Source of the DNA: JAPLJQ01 sp037143735
Lineage (GTDB): Bacteria; Desulfobacterota; Syntrophia; Syntrophales; UBA2185
Reading direction: 5' to 3'
NCBI GenBank assembly: GCA_037143735.1
Contig: JBAWYD010000148.1
Coordinates: 1 to 5,062, forward strand
DNA: 5,062 nt
Shown here in pieces: positions 1 through 5,062 of this stretch. How positions within the stretch are numbered: the first letter of the stretch is position 1; every line of letters begins with the position of its first letter. Both the position numbers and the translations under genes were made by a program. The notes under the pieces are model-generated. The model was not told where the DNA came from. It was given only the letters and a program-made list of their open reading frames with translations, and did no database searches.

Positions 1-242
1 GCTGATGCGAAGGCTTCGATGTATTGTTCCGGGTTTTCGATCATCAGGTGGACATCGAAGGGTAATTTCGTGGTTTTTCTGAGAGACGCGACGACCCCCG
101 GCCCGATGGTGATATTGGGAACAAAGTGGCCGTCCATGACATCGATATGGATCCAGTCGGCGCCGGCCGCTTCCACGGCGGCGATTTCGTCGGCAAGTCT
201 GCCAAAATCCGCAGACAGGATGGACGGGGCGATCTTTTTCAT
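1..242 (-). CDS. rpe: Ribulose-phosphate 3-epimerase, N-terminal part (cut by window edge)
   Basis: Cytosolic enzyme of the pentose phosphate pathway that interconverts D-ribulose 5-phosphate and D-xylulose 5-phosphate. The reverse strand reads from an ATG at 242-240 for 80 codons to the left edge without a stop; about 140 residues of the usual ~220 are missing. The visible part is the first third of the TIM barrel. APSILSADF (residues 5-13) includes the substrate-contacting Ser7. WIHIDVMDGHFVPN (30-43) carries metal-binding His32 and the catalytic/metal-binding Asp34. DVHLMI (63-68) carries metal-binding His65. These motifs and their spacing are those of the family; the last catalytic Asp lies outside the window. 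AGAGGA at 259-254 is a plausible ribosome binding site, 11 bases before the ATG; the other nearby ATG (247-245) is out of frame. It is transcribed divergently from the toxin-antitoxin genes. I saw no convincing promoter for it. Confidence 0.95.
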   Translation of the reverse strand, partial: MKKIAPSILSADFGRLADEIAAVEAAGADWIHIDVMDGHFVPNITIGPGVVASLRKTTKLPFDVHLMIENPEQYIEAFAS

Positions 243-315
243 GGCATGCGTTGTCCTCTGTGTATATTATGCCGGCAAACAACCCTCTTTGAGAGCTTTG
301 AATTTCTACCGAACC

Positions 316-387
316 TGTCATTCCTGAGAAAGCAGGAATCCAGCATTTTCAACACCTTCTGGATTCCGGATCAAGTCCGGAATGACA
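316..387. repeat. Dispersed palindromic repeat with two hairpins (TCATTCC/GGAATGA type)
   Basis: Two adjacent hairpins make up a larger dyad. The left is ATTCCTG (320-326), loop AGAAAG, CAGGAAT (333-339). The right is ATTCCGGA (363-370), loop TCAAG, TCCGGAAT (376-383). The outer ends also pair: TGTCATTCC (316-324) with GGAATGACA (379-387), and GGAATCCAG (335-343) with CTGGATTCC (359-367), so the whole 72 bases can fold as one long stem or as two short ones. From general knowledge, intergenic repeats starting TCATTCC, carrying a GAAA-type loop and ending GGAATGA are abundant in deltaproteobacterial and related genomes and behave like small non-autonomous or REP-like elements. Whether this copy acts as a terminator for anything is doubtful: no gene ends beside it. 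Confidence 0.75.
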
Positions 388-466
388 TGAGTTGAAAGGT
401 ATCCTCGCCGGATTAATGGAGATATTCATACATTATTGCGACAGCCCTGTCAATGTGCGTTAATCA

Positions 467-508
467 GGGACACTCATTATTATGCTTTCTATTAATCATG
501 GATGTCCC
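467..508. repeat. Imperfect inverted repeat with GGGACA/TGTCCC ends
   Basis: The left arm 467-482 (GGGACACTCATTATTA) and the reverse complement of the right arm 493-508 (GGGACATCCATGATTA) match at 13 of 16 positions, separated by a 10-base loop (483-492). The terminal six bases are a perfect match. From memory, GGGACA/TGTCCC ends of this kind often flank IS200-like (Y1, REP-associated) transposase genes in proteobacteria, so this may be a relic or a non-autonomous end of such an element; that is inference. No transposase reading frame is present here. Confidence 0.5.
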
Positions 509-548
509 CAATTTTCCAATTCTCGCACCAATTTTCCCTCAATTCTCC
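508..548. repeat. Two-copy imperfect tandem repeat of CCAATTTTCC...AATTCTC
   Basis: Two units begin with an identical decamer, CCAATTTTCC, at 508-517 and 528-537, exactly 20 bases apart. Each is followed by AATTCTC (518-524 and 541-547), with two extra bases (CT) in the second unit. The stretch directly continues the GGGACA/TGTCCC inverted repeat and ends 28 bases before the -35 box of the toxin-antitoxin promoter. It could be the internal end of a mobile element or an AT-rich upstream promoter region; neither is proven. Confidence 0.5.
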
Positions 549-576
549 AAAAATATGGATAAAGAATTTGCTCTTC

Positions 577-605
577 TTGACAAGCCATGAATACTTGACT
601 ATGAT
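577..605 (+). promoter_or_regulatory. Sigma70-type promoter of the toxin-antitoxin operon
   Basis: A perfect -35 box TTGACA (577-582) is followed after 17 bases by TATGAT (600-605), one mismatch from the TATAAT consensus. Transcription would start around 611-613, giving a leader of about 28 bases before the antitoxin ATG at 640, with GGAGG (626-630) as ribosome binding site nine bases upstream of the ATG. This is the best promoter match in the window, and both boxes lie within short palindromes. Confidence 0.8.
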
Positions 606-610
606 AGTCA
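596..610. promoter_or_regulatory. Palindromic operator over the -10 box (likely antitoxin binding site)
   Basis: TGACTAT-G-ATAGTCA is a perfect 15-base dyad centred on G603, and it contains the whole -10 box (600-605). A second, shorter dyad, CTTG-A-CAAG (576-584), covers the -35 box; the two centres are 23 bases apart, about two helical turns. Phd/YefM and VapB antitoxins, alone or with toxin, are known to repress their own operons by binding palindromes at the promoter, so this is the expected autoregulatory site. That the protein binds here is inferred from position and symmetry. Confidence 0.65.
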
Positions 611-639
611 TAAAAAAAGGTGCATGGAGGTCATGATCG

Positions 640-933
640 ATGAAAACTGCCGCCGTATCAGTGTTAAAGGCATCCCTCAGTGAATATCTGTCTTGTGTCA
701 AGGCGGGCGAAGAGATTCTTATTACCGACAGGGGTAAACCGATCGCTAAAATTGTTCCCTTAGAGCGGAACGGGTCGCTGATTACTGACGAACTGATCAA
801 TCTTGAGCGGGCAGGCATGGCCCGTATCGGAAGTAAAGAAATACCCGATGCATTCTGGACGTCTGTTCGTCCGTCGGACGAGAAAGGCATGTTACTCAAA
901 GCGCTTCTTCAGGAACGTGAGGAGGAACGATGA
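640..933 (+). CDS. Type II antitoxin, Phd/YefM (prevent-host-death) family, VapC partner
   Basis: A 97-residue antitoxin that should neutralise the VapC toxin encoded next and repress its own operon. Residues 1-45 look like the Phd/YefM DNA-binding fold: a start of the type VSVLKASLSEYLS (7-19), then AGEEILITDRGKPIAKIVPL (22-41), where the beta-strand ITDRGKPIA is the family hallmark. The remainder, from about 50, is the variable and probably flexible toxin-binding tail; it ends in a charged run (LLQEREEER). The ATG at 640 has GGAGG nine bases upstream; the ATG at 633 is out of frame. The stop TGA overlaps the vapC start codon (ATGA, 930-933), implying translational coupling. Called VapB-like from its partner, although the fold is Phd rather than AbrB or ribbon-helix-helix. 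Family assignment is firm; binding partner and regulation are inferred from context. Confidence 0.9.
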   Translation: MKTAAVSVLKASLSEYLSCVKAGEEILITDRGKPIAKIVPLERNGSLITDELINLERAGMARIGSKEIPDAFWTSVRPSDEKGMLLKALLQEREEER

Positions 934-1379
934 AATTCTGGGATGCATCCGCCATTATTCCGTTGTGCATTGAAGAACCCCATACCGGGCTGATCAGGGA
1001 AATCATCAACGAAGATAAATTGATGGTAGTATGGTGGGGGACCATTGTGGAGTGCCGTTCTGCGGTAGCACGTTTGCGACGGGATCATTTGATGACTGCT
1101 GGTGAAGAAAGCCAGGTGATTGATCTTTTCACGACACTTTCATCCATATGGACAGAAATCCGACCCGGCGAGGACATAAGGAATATTGCGGGAAGATTGC
1201 TCCTGAATCATCCCCTGCGCGCCGCCGACTCCCTTCAACTTGCCGCGGCTCTGATCTGGGCGGGCAAGTTACCCCGGGGGCATATTTTTGTATGCCTGGA
1301 TCATCGGTTGCAGGAAGCAGCGCGGCGGGAAGGGTTTGACGTGTTGCCGAAATCCTTTTACCCACCAAATGATGCTTGA
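930..1379 (+). CDS. vapC: VapC-family toxin, PIN-domain ribonuclease
   Basis: A 149-residue single PIN domain, the usual size for VapC toxins, which are Mg2+/Mn2+-dependent endoribonucleases that block translation by cutting specific RNAs (often tRNA or the rRNA sarcin-ricin loop) when the antitoxin is lost. The acidic active-site residues are all present: Asp5 in FWDASAIIPL (3-12), Glu41 in VECRSA (40-45), Asp100 in RAADSLQLAAAL (97-108), and Asp124 in VCLDHRL (121-127), so the toxin appears intact. The start ATG at 930 overlaps the antitoxin stop and is preceded by GAGGAGG (919-925) with a four-base spacer, a strong ribosome binding site that lies inside the antitoxin gene. waaA follows after 56 bases on the same strand. 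The RNA target cannot be read from sequence. Confidence 0.92.
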   Translation: MKFWDASAIIPLCIEEPHTGLIREIINEDKLMVVWWGTIVECRSAVARLRRDHLMTAGEESQVIDLFTTLSSIWTEIRPGEDIRNIAGRLLLNHPLRAADSLQLAAALIWAGKLPRGHIFVCLDHRLQEAARREGFDVLPKSFYPPNDA

Positions 1380-1427
1380 CAGGCGAGGGGAAAAAGCTGA
1401 TGATTCCCGCCAAATGACGCTCATGTC

Positions 1428-1432
1428 GGTGA
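1428..1432 (+). promoter_or_regulatory. Weak ribosome binding site of waaA
   Basis: GGTGA lies three bases before the waaA ATG. It matches part of the Shine-Dalgarno consensus, but the spacing is short. A better purine run, GAGGGG (1385-1390), lies 45 bases upstream and is too far to serve this start; it precedes only a five-codon frame at 1400. The in-frame TGA at 1430-1432 rules out any earlier start for waaA. Confidence 0.4.
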
Positions 1433-1435
1433 TCA

Positions 1436-2737
1436 ATGTACATCCTTTATAATGTCCTCTTGGGGGTTGCAGCCCTCTTTGCCGTTCCCTATTTCGCATT
1501 CAGGATGATGCTCACAGGCAAGTACCGGAAAAGCCTCGGGCCGAAATTCGGCTTTACGCCCCCCGGGGTTTTTGAAGACATGAAAGGCAGCCCCCGGATC
1601 TGGGTCCATGCCGTATCCGTCGGGGAAGTAACGGCCGCGGCTCCCATTGTAGCTTCCCTGAGAGATCATTACCCGGGGGCCTGTATCGTTCTTTCCACAG
1701 GAACGGAAACGGGCCAGGAGATGGCCCGCAGGATCGTTCCCGGCGCAACGGCTTTTATCTATTACCCTCTGGATATACCCCTGGTCGTCAGAAAGGTGCT
1801 CCGCCTGGTAAAACCTGACATCTTTGTCCCTACGGAAACGGAACTCTGGCCCAATTTTATCCGGATCTGCAAGGAAGGGGGGGTGAAAATAGTCATGGTC
1901 AACGGACGCATTTCTCCCCGCTCCTTCAAGAGATACGTCATGACCCGGTTCTTCTGGAAACAGGTTCTGGAAGCCATTGATGAAATCGGCGTTATTTCGG
2001 AAGTGGATCAGGAACGTATGAAGATTCTCGGGATGCCGCCGTCCAGGGTCCATGTTTTGGGGAATGCAAAGTATGACAGCCTCGCAGCCAAGGCTTCACC
2101 GGGATTACGCGAGGAAATGCTGCGCAGGCTCAATATGAACGCAGAGGCCAGGGTTTTTGTCGCCGGAAGCACGCATGATGGAGAAGAGCAGATTGTCCTT
2201 GATGTTTACGAGCGCCTTCTGGAGATTTATCCCGACATCAAACTGGTCATCATTCCCCGTCATATCGAGAGGGGGCAGACGGTTCTGGCCATGGTCAGGG
2301 AAAGAGGTTATCAAGACAGTATCACCATGACAGAGATTGAAGGCGGAAGGCAGCGGGTCGGTGAGCGGGTTATTGTTGTTGACGTCATTGGTGAATTGTT
2401 CAAGGTTTACAGCCTCGCCACTGTGGTCTTCTGCGGGGGGTCTCTCGTGCCTAAAGGCGGGCAGAATATCCTGGAGCCTGCTGCGTGGGGCAAGGTTGTT
2501 TTTTATGGTCCATTCATGGATGATTTCCGGGACGAAAAGGACTTTCTTGAAAAATCCGGTGCCGCGATAACGGTAAAAGACGGCGAAGATCTATTGGACA
2601 GGATAATGAAGATCCTGTCTGATCCTGAAGAGCTGCTAAGAAGGGGAGAAAAGGGACGTCGCGCCGTCGCTGCGAACATGGGGGCCGCAGAAAAGTATGC
2701 CGGGATGATCCGGCTTCACATCACACGCAAAGAGTAA
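1436..2737 (+). CDS. waaA: 3-deoxy-D-manno-octulosonic acid (Kdo) transferase
   Basis: WaaA (KdtA, glycosyltransferase family 30) transfers Kdo from CMP-Kdo to lipid IVA on the cytoplasmic face of the inner membrane, the first inner-core step of lipopolysaccharide synthesis. At 433 residues it is close to the E. coli enzyme (about 425). A hydrophobic N-terminal anchor (about residues 3-22) is followed by a basic stretch, GKYRKSLGPKFGF (28-40), as in the family. VHAVSVGEVTAA (57-68) holds the expected catalytic base Glu64. MVNGRISPRSFKRY (154-167) is the family motif. The second Rossmann domain has AGSTHDGEE (243-251), IIPRH (272-276), and GGSLVPKGGQNILEPAAWGK (334-353), the CMP-Kdo site. An in-frame TGA at 1430 leaves the ATG at 1436 as the first possible start, and N-terminal alignment supports it. 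Whether it adds one, two or more Kdo units cannot be told. It may be co-transcribed with vapBC; it converges with porB. Confidence 0.95.
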   Translation: MYILYNVLLGVAALFAVPYFAFRMMLTGKYRKSLGPKFGFTPPGVFEDMKGSPRIWVHAVSVGEVTAAAPIVASLRDHYPGACIVLSTGTETGQEMARRIVPGATAFIYYPLDIPLVVRKVLRLVKPDIFVPTETELWPNFIRICKEGGVKIVMVNGRISPRSFKRYVMTRFFWKQVLEAIDEIGVISEVDQERMKILGMPPSRVHVLGNAKYDSLAAKASPGLREEMLRRLNMNAEARVFVAGSTHDGEEQIVLDVYERLLEIYPDIKLVIIPRHIERGQTVLAMVRERGYQDSITMTEIEGGRQRVGERVIVVDVIGELFKVYSLATVVFCGGSLVPKGGQNILEPAAWGKVVFYGPFMDDFRDEKDFLEKSGAAITVKDGEDLLDRIMKILSDPEELLRRGEKGRRAVAANMGAAEKYAGMIRLHITRKE

Positions 2738-2778
2738 ATCGGAAATCCTGAACAAATTCAAAATTCTAACATTCCCGC

Positions 2779-3678
2779 CTATCCATCCGCCCGCTTCAGG
2801 TACTCCTGCCACCGGACGTCCACCCATTTCTGAATCTGCCGGAGCTGTTCCTCGCTCATCTTGCGGAAACGCCCCTGCCTTTCCACATAATTGACGACGG
2901 GGATTTTGTTTCCCCGCTCCGCTATGGTTTTACTCCTGCCGGTGAAGCGGAATTTCCCGTTTTCGATCTCGAAGAGAACGACGATTCCCGTCTCGACGGC
3001 AAGCCTGCCGATCTTGACCGTATCCTTCGGAGGGTATGCCCAGCCCGGCGGACAGGGCGCAGCGATCTGGAGATAGCGTGTTCCCTTGATCCTCTTCGCT
3101 TTGACGAACTTGTCATAGAGGTCTAGAGGGTAGGAGGAGGATGCCGTGGCCAGATAAGGCAGGTCATGGGCCTCCATGATCCGCATCATGTCTTTCTTGT
3201 GTTGCTGTTTGGTCAATACCGGCGTTGTCGTCGTCAGGGCGCCCAGGGGTGTGGCGCTGGAACGCTGGGTGCCGGTGTTCATATAGCCCTCGTTGTCGTA
3301 GCAGACGAAGATGAAATCCGTTCCCCTCTCGGCGGCTCCGCTCAAGGCCTGAATGCCGATGTCATAGGTGCCGCCGTCTCCGGCAACGGCGACGACGGTG
3401 ATATCCGTCCGGTTCAGGGCGTTCAAGCCGGCGACGAGCCCGGATGCGGACGCCGCCGTGCTGGCAAACGTGCAGTTCACGCAGGGAATGGTGACGGATG
3501 TTATGGGATAAAGTCCGTGAAGAACGGTAAGACAGCTTGCCGGTATGGTGAGGATGGTATTCTCGCGAAGAGCCTTCAGGACGTAGCGGTAAGCCAAAGA
3601 CAGCCCACACCCCTGGCAGGCCCGGTTACCCGGCAACATGTATTCATGGATATTCACTTTATATAGATTTTCCGGCAT
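2779..3678 (-). CDS. porB: Pyruvate:ferredoxin oxidoreductase (pyruvate synthase), beta subunit
   Basis: The thiamine-diphosphate-binding subunit of a cytosolic 2-oxoacid:ferredoxin oxidoreductase that interconverts pyruvate + CoA and acetyl-CoA + CO2 + reduced ferredoxin. At 299 residues it has the usual length. GNRACQGCGLSLAY (17-30) gives Cys21 and Cys24; with Cys49 and Cys209 (AAPCPPGW) these are the expected ligands of the [4Fe-4S] cluster next to the cofactor, the 24-to-49 spacing matching the family. The ThDP/Mg motif runs from GDGGTYDIG (100-108, Asp101) to DNEGYMNTGTQRS (128-140, Asn129). The C-terminal part (about 220-299) matches the extension of Por beta chains. The start ATG at 3678 is six bases after the porA stop, and AAGGA (3686-3682) overlaps that stop, so the two are translationally linked. 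The motif set favours pyruvate; a different 2-oxoacid cannot be excluded from sequence alone. Confidence 0.94.
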   Translation of the reverse strand: MPENLYKVNIHEYMLPGNRACQGCGLSLAYRYVLKALRENTILTIPASCLTVLHGLYPITSVTIPCVNCTFASTAASASGLVAGLNALNRTDITVVAVAGDGGTYDIGIQALSGAAERGTDFIFVCYDNEGYMNTGTQRSSATPLGALTTTTPVLTKQQHKKDMMRIMEAHDLPYLATASSSYPLDLYDKFVKAKRIKGTRYLQIAAPCPPGWAYPPKDTVKIGRLAVETGIVVLFEIENGKFRFTGRSKTIAERGNKIPVVNYVERQGRFRKMSEEQLRQIQKWVDVRWQEYLKRADG

Positions 3679-3684
3679 CTTTCC

Positions 3685-4893
3685 TTACCCCGCGTAGCAG
3701 TTAAGCCATATCGATTTTGGTTCCGTATTTCCCGATGCAATCTCATCAAGGGAAGACCGGGTCGCCTCGGCAATCTCTCTGGCCTTCACGTCCCTTCCCC
3801 CCAAACCGCAGATATAATTGTGAATCGGCGCTTTGATGCCGGTTCCGTAGAATGCTGCCTTGATGTCCGAACAGAGCGCCCCCTCATATCCGTAACTGAT
3901 ATCTTTTTCGAAAATCAGGATGGCTTTCGCATGTTTGAAAGCCGCTTTGACTTCCTCCTTCGGAAAGGGTCTGAAAACCCGGATGCCGACAACGCCAGCC
4001 TTGATCCCCTGATCCCTCAGGGCGTCCGCCGCCACCGTGGCTTCCGATGCCACGGAGCCGATTCCCGCCAGAATAACCTCCGCATCATCCGTCTTGTATG
4101 TCCAGAGCATCCCGCCATGGTCCCGGCCAAAAACATCCGCATAGGACCGGCTTACGGAGGTGATCACATCCCGCGCACCTTCGAGGGATTTCTGCAGCTT
4201 GTATCGCATCTCCATGTAGCCGTCGCAGAGAACGCCTTCCGCATTGAGTCGTCGCCAGGGAAAGATAACCGGGTTGATATTCTTCGGGTTTTCCGGCGAA
4301 ACAATCGTGTGGGGCTTGTAGGGTGGCAAAAAATCGGTGACCAGATCGGCGTCGGGAATCTCGACGGGCATCATGGTATGAGACAGGACAAACCCGTCAT
4401 AGCACACCATCACCGGGATATAGACTTCCTCTGCTATCCGGTAGGCCTGGATGACCGTGTCGATGATCTCCTGGTTGTTCCGGCAGTATATCTGAATCCA
4501 GCCGGTGTCTCTCTGGGCAATGGAGTCCTGCTGGTCGTTAAATATGGACCAGGGGGCGCCGACGCCGCGGTTGGCGCAGCAAAGCACAATGGGCAATCTG
4601 GAGCCGGCGGCCCAGTGAAGCTGTTCATGCATGTAGAGGAGCCCGTGTGAGCTGGTTGCGGTGAAAACTCTCGCGCCAACGGTGGATGCGGAAATGCAGA
4701 CGGTCAGTGCGGAATGTTCGCTTTCCACCCGGATGAACTCGGCCTTGAGTTCGCCCGATTCGATATATTGCGAGAGGTTTTCCGGAATAGACGTTGAGGG
4801 AGTAATGGGATAGGCGGCAACAACCTGAACATGGCTGAGTTTTACCGCAATGGCCGCTGCCGAATTGCCTGTCATGATCTGGACATCAGCCAT
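3685..4893 (-). CDS. porA: Pyruvate:ferredoxin oxidoreductase (pyruvate synthase), alpha subunit
   Basis: The substrate-binding subunit of the same enzyme, 402 residues, typical for a stand-alone Por alpha. The N-terminal pyrimidine-binding domain carries TGNSAAAIAVKL (8-19), AAYPITPSTSIPE (26-38; Thr31 is the conserved substrate-site threonine), and FIRVESEHSAL (53-63), where Glu59 is the likely ThDP-activating glutamate. TATSSHGLLYMHE (78-90), Arg109 in ANRG, and NDQQDSIAQRDTGWIQIY (119-136) are typical of the pyruvate group. VMVCYDGFVLSHT (161-173) closes the domain. Domain II follows from about 270 (AEVILAGIGSVASE...) and ends with GLGGRDVKAREI (363-374). The ATG at 4893 overlaps the porD reading frame by eight bases and has GAGGGG at 4906-4901 at good spacing. 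No residue expected for activity is visibly missing. Substrate choice is inferred from these motifs. Confidence 0.95.
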   Translation of the reverse strand: MADVQIMTGNSAAAIAVKLSHVQVVAAYPITPSTSIPENLSQYIESGELKAEFIRVESEHSALTVCISASTVGARVFTATSSHGLLYMHEQLHWAAGSRLPIVLCCANRGVGAPWSIFNDQQDSIAQRDTGWIQIYCRNNQEIIDTVIQAYRIAEEVYIPVMVCYDGFVLSHTMMPVEIPDADLVTDFLPPYKPHTIVSPENPKNINPVIFPWRRLNAEGVLCDGYMEMRYKLQKSLEGARDVITSVSRSYADVFGRDHGGMLWTYKTDDAEVILAGIGSVASEATVAADALRDQGIKAGVVGIRVFRPFPKEEVKAAFKHAKAILIFEKDISYGYEGALCSDIKAAFYGTGIKAPIHNYICGLGGRDVKAREIAEATRSSLDEIASGNTEPKSIWLNCYAG

Positions 4894-5062
4894 TTTTCGC
4901 CCCCTCGTTCACCATGGTGATCGCTTTGCCGGGACACTCCTCGGCACAGACGCCGCAGCCCTTGCAGTATGTAAGATCAATCTCTATGGGAATGGTCGCC
5001 TTGATCACGCCTTCCGGACAGTAGAGCCAGCACAGGAAACACGCCGCCTTTTTTTTGATGGA
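4886..5062 (-). CDS. porD: Pyruvate:ferredoxin oxidoreductase, delta (ferredoxin-like) subunit, C-terminal part
   Basis: The right edge cuts the gene; 58 residues and the stop TGA (4888-4886) are visible. It is the 2[4Fe-4S] subunit that passes electrons from the ThDP/cluster site of PorAB to external ferredoxin. The second cluster motif is complete, CKGCGVCAEECP (visible residues 33-44: Cys33, 36, 39, 43). The first is seen as CFLCWLYCPEGVI (8-20: Cys8, 11, 15), with the typical PorD core CWxYCPE. The fourth ligand, usually three residues before Cys8, is not there: that place is Lys5 within SIKKKAA, next to a run of eight A in the DNA. A cysteine just beyond the edge is possible. The gene overlaps porA by eight bases. 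The gamma subunit gene is expected further upstream, outside the window, but a gamma-delta fusion cannot be excluded. Confidence 0.9.
   Translation of the reverse strand, partial: SIKKKAACFLCWLYCPEGVIKATIPIEIDLTYCKGCGVCAEECPGKAITMVNEGAKNG

Larger units (their letters stand above)
243..639. other. Gene-free intergenic region between divergent rpe and toxin-antitoxin operon
   Basis: This 397-base gap has no open reading frame that looks like a protein of a known family; frames crossing it are short or antisense to the antitoxin gene. From left to right it holds the rpe leader (243 to about 315), a two-hairpin dispersed repeat (316-387), a stretch with nothing recognisable (388-466), an inverted repeat with GGGACA/TGTCCC ends (467-508), a short CCAATTTTCC tandem repeat (508-548), and the promoter/operator of the toxin-antitoxin operon (576-610). 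The part from about 480 to 620 is clearly more AT-rich than the flanking genes. Confidence 0.8.

Noticed and set aside
264..294. Promoter for rpe on the minus strand (CATAAT at 271-266)
   Set aside because: No sequence resembling TTGACA lies at suitable spacing upstream; the -10 alone is not enough.
316..387. CRISPR array
   Set aside because: There is one palindromic element only, with no regularly spaced repeats or spacers and no cas gene.
492..899. 135-residue minus-strand frame over the promoter and antitoxin
   Set aside because: It is antisense to the antitoxin gene, crosses the promoter region, and shows no domain.
1382..1411. Hairpin after vapC (GGC-gag-GGGAA ... TTCCC-GCC) as a terminator
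   Set aside because: The stem is bulged and short with an 11-base loop, and no run of T follows; it is too weak to call a terminator.
1448..1453. TATAAT as a -10 box for waaA
   Set aside because: It lies inside the first codons of waaA and has no -35 match at 16-18 bases upstream; the N-terminus is supported by family alignment.
1433..2053. 206-residue open frame on the minus strand
   Set aside because: It lies wholly antisense to the well-supported waaA gene and reads like noise (rich in Pro, Gly, Arg, His).
2699..2714. GCCGG-GATGAT-CCGGC hairpin at the end of waaA as a terminator
   Set aside because: It is a five-base stem inside the coding sequence with no T-tract after it; likely chance in GC-rich DNA.
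3166..3666. 166-residue plus-strand frame
   Set aside because: It is a mirror frame of porB with repetitive Gly/Ala/Val composition and no family match.
3820..4650. 276-residue open frame on the plus strand
   Set aside because: It is antisense to porA, has no recognisable family motif and a skewed composition typical of a shadow frame in GC-rich coding DNA.

Overview
This window looks like chromosomal DNA from an anaerobic Gram-negative bacterium, most plausibly a deltaproteobacterium (Desulfobacterota, perhaps near Syntrophales). The evidence is a Kdo transferase of lipopolysaccharide synthesis (Gram-negative envelope), a multi-subunit pyruvate:ferredoxin oxidoreductase (anaerobic carbon metabolism), and an intergenic repeat of the TCATTCC...GGAATCCAG / CTGGATTCC...GGAATGA type that is common in such genomes. 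The taxonomic placement is inference; no rRNA or other marker gene is present.

Layout: (1) Positions 1-242, minus strand: the N-terminal 80 residues of ribulose-phosphate 3-epimerase (rpe), cut by the window edge. (2) Positions 243-639: a 397-base gap without a gene. It holds a two-hairpin dispersed repeat (316-387), an imperfect inverted repeat with GGGACA/TGTCCC ends (467-508), a short tandem repeat (508-548), and a near-consensus sigma70 promoter whose -10 box lies inside a perfect dyad. (3) Positions 640-1379, plus strand: a type II toxin-antitoxin pair, a Phd/YefM-family antitoxin and a VapC PIN-domain toxin, overlapping by ATGA. (4) Positions 1436-2737, plus strand: waaA (kdtA), Kdo transferase. 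(5) Positions 2779-5062, minus strand: the tail of an oxidoreductase operon in the order delta (porD, partial), alpha (porA), beta (porB). The operon runs in from beyond the right edge and converges on waaA with only 41 bases between the stop codons.

How the genes relate: PorD, PorA and PorB are subunits of one enzyme that interconverts pyruvate + CoA and acetyl-CoA + CO2 using ferredoxin. The gamma subunit is expected further upstream, outside the window. Antitoxin and toxin form a self-contained autoregulated module between the divergent rpe and waaA genes. waaA has no convincing promoter of its own and follows vapC by 56 bases, so it may be read partly from the toxin-antitoxin promoter. 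rpe, waaA and the por genes are otherwise functionally unrelated.

I found no evidence of an undescribed biological system. The points most worth checking are the operator/promoter architecture of the toxin-antitoxin module, its possible transcriptional link to waaA, the unexplained repeats ahead of it, and an atypical first iron-sulfur motif in PorD.
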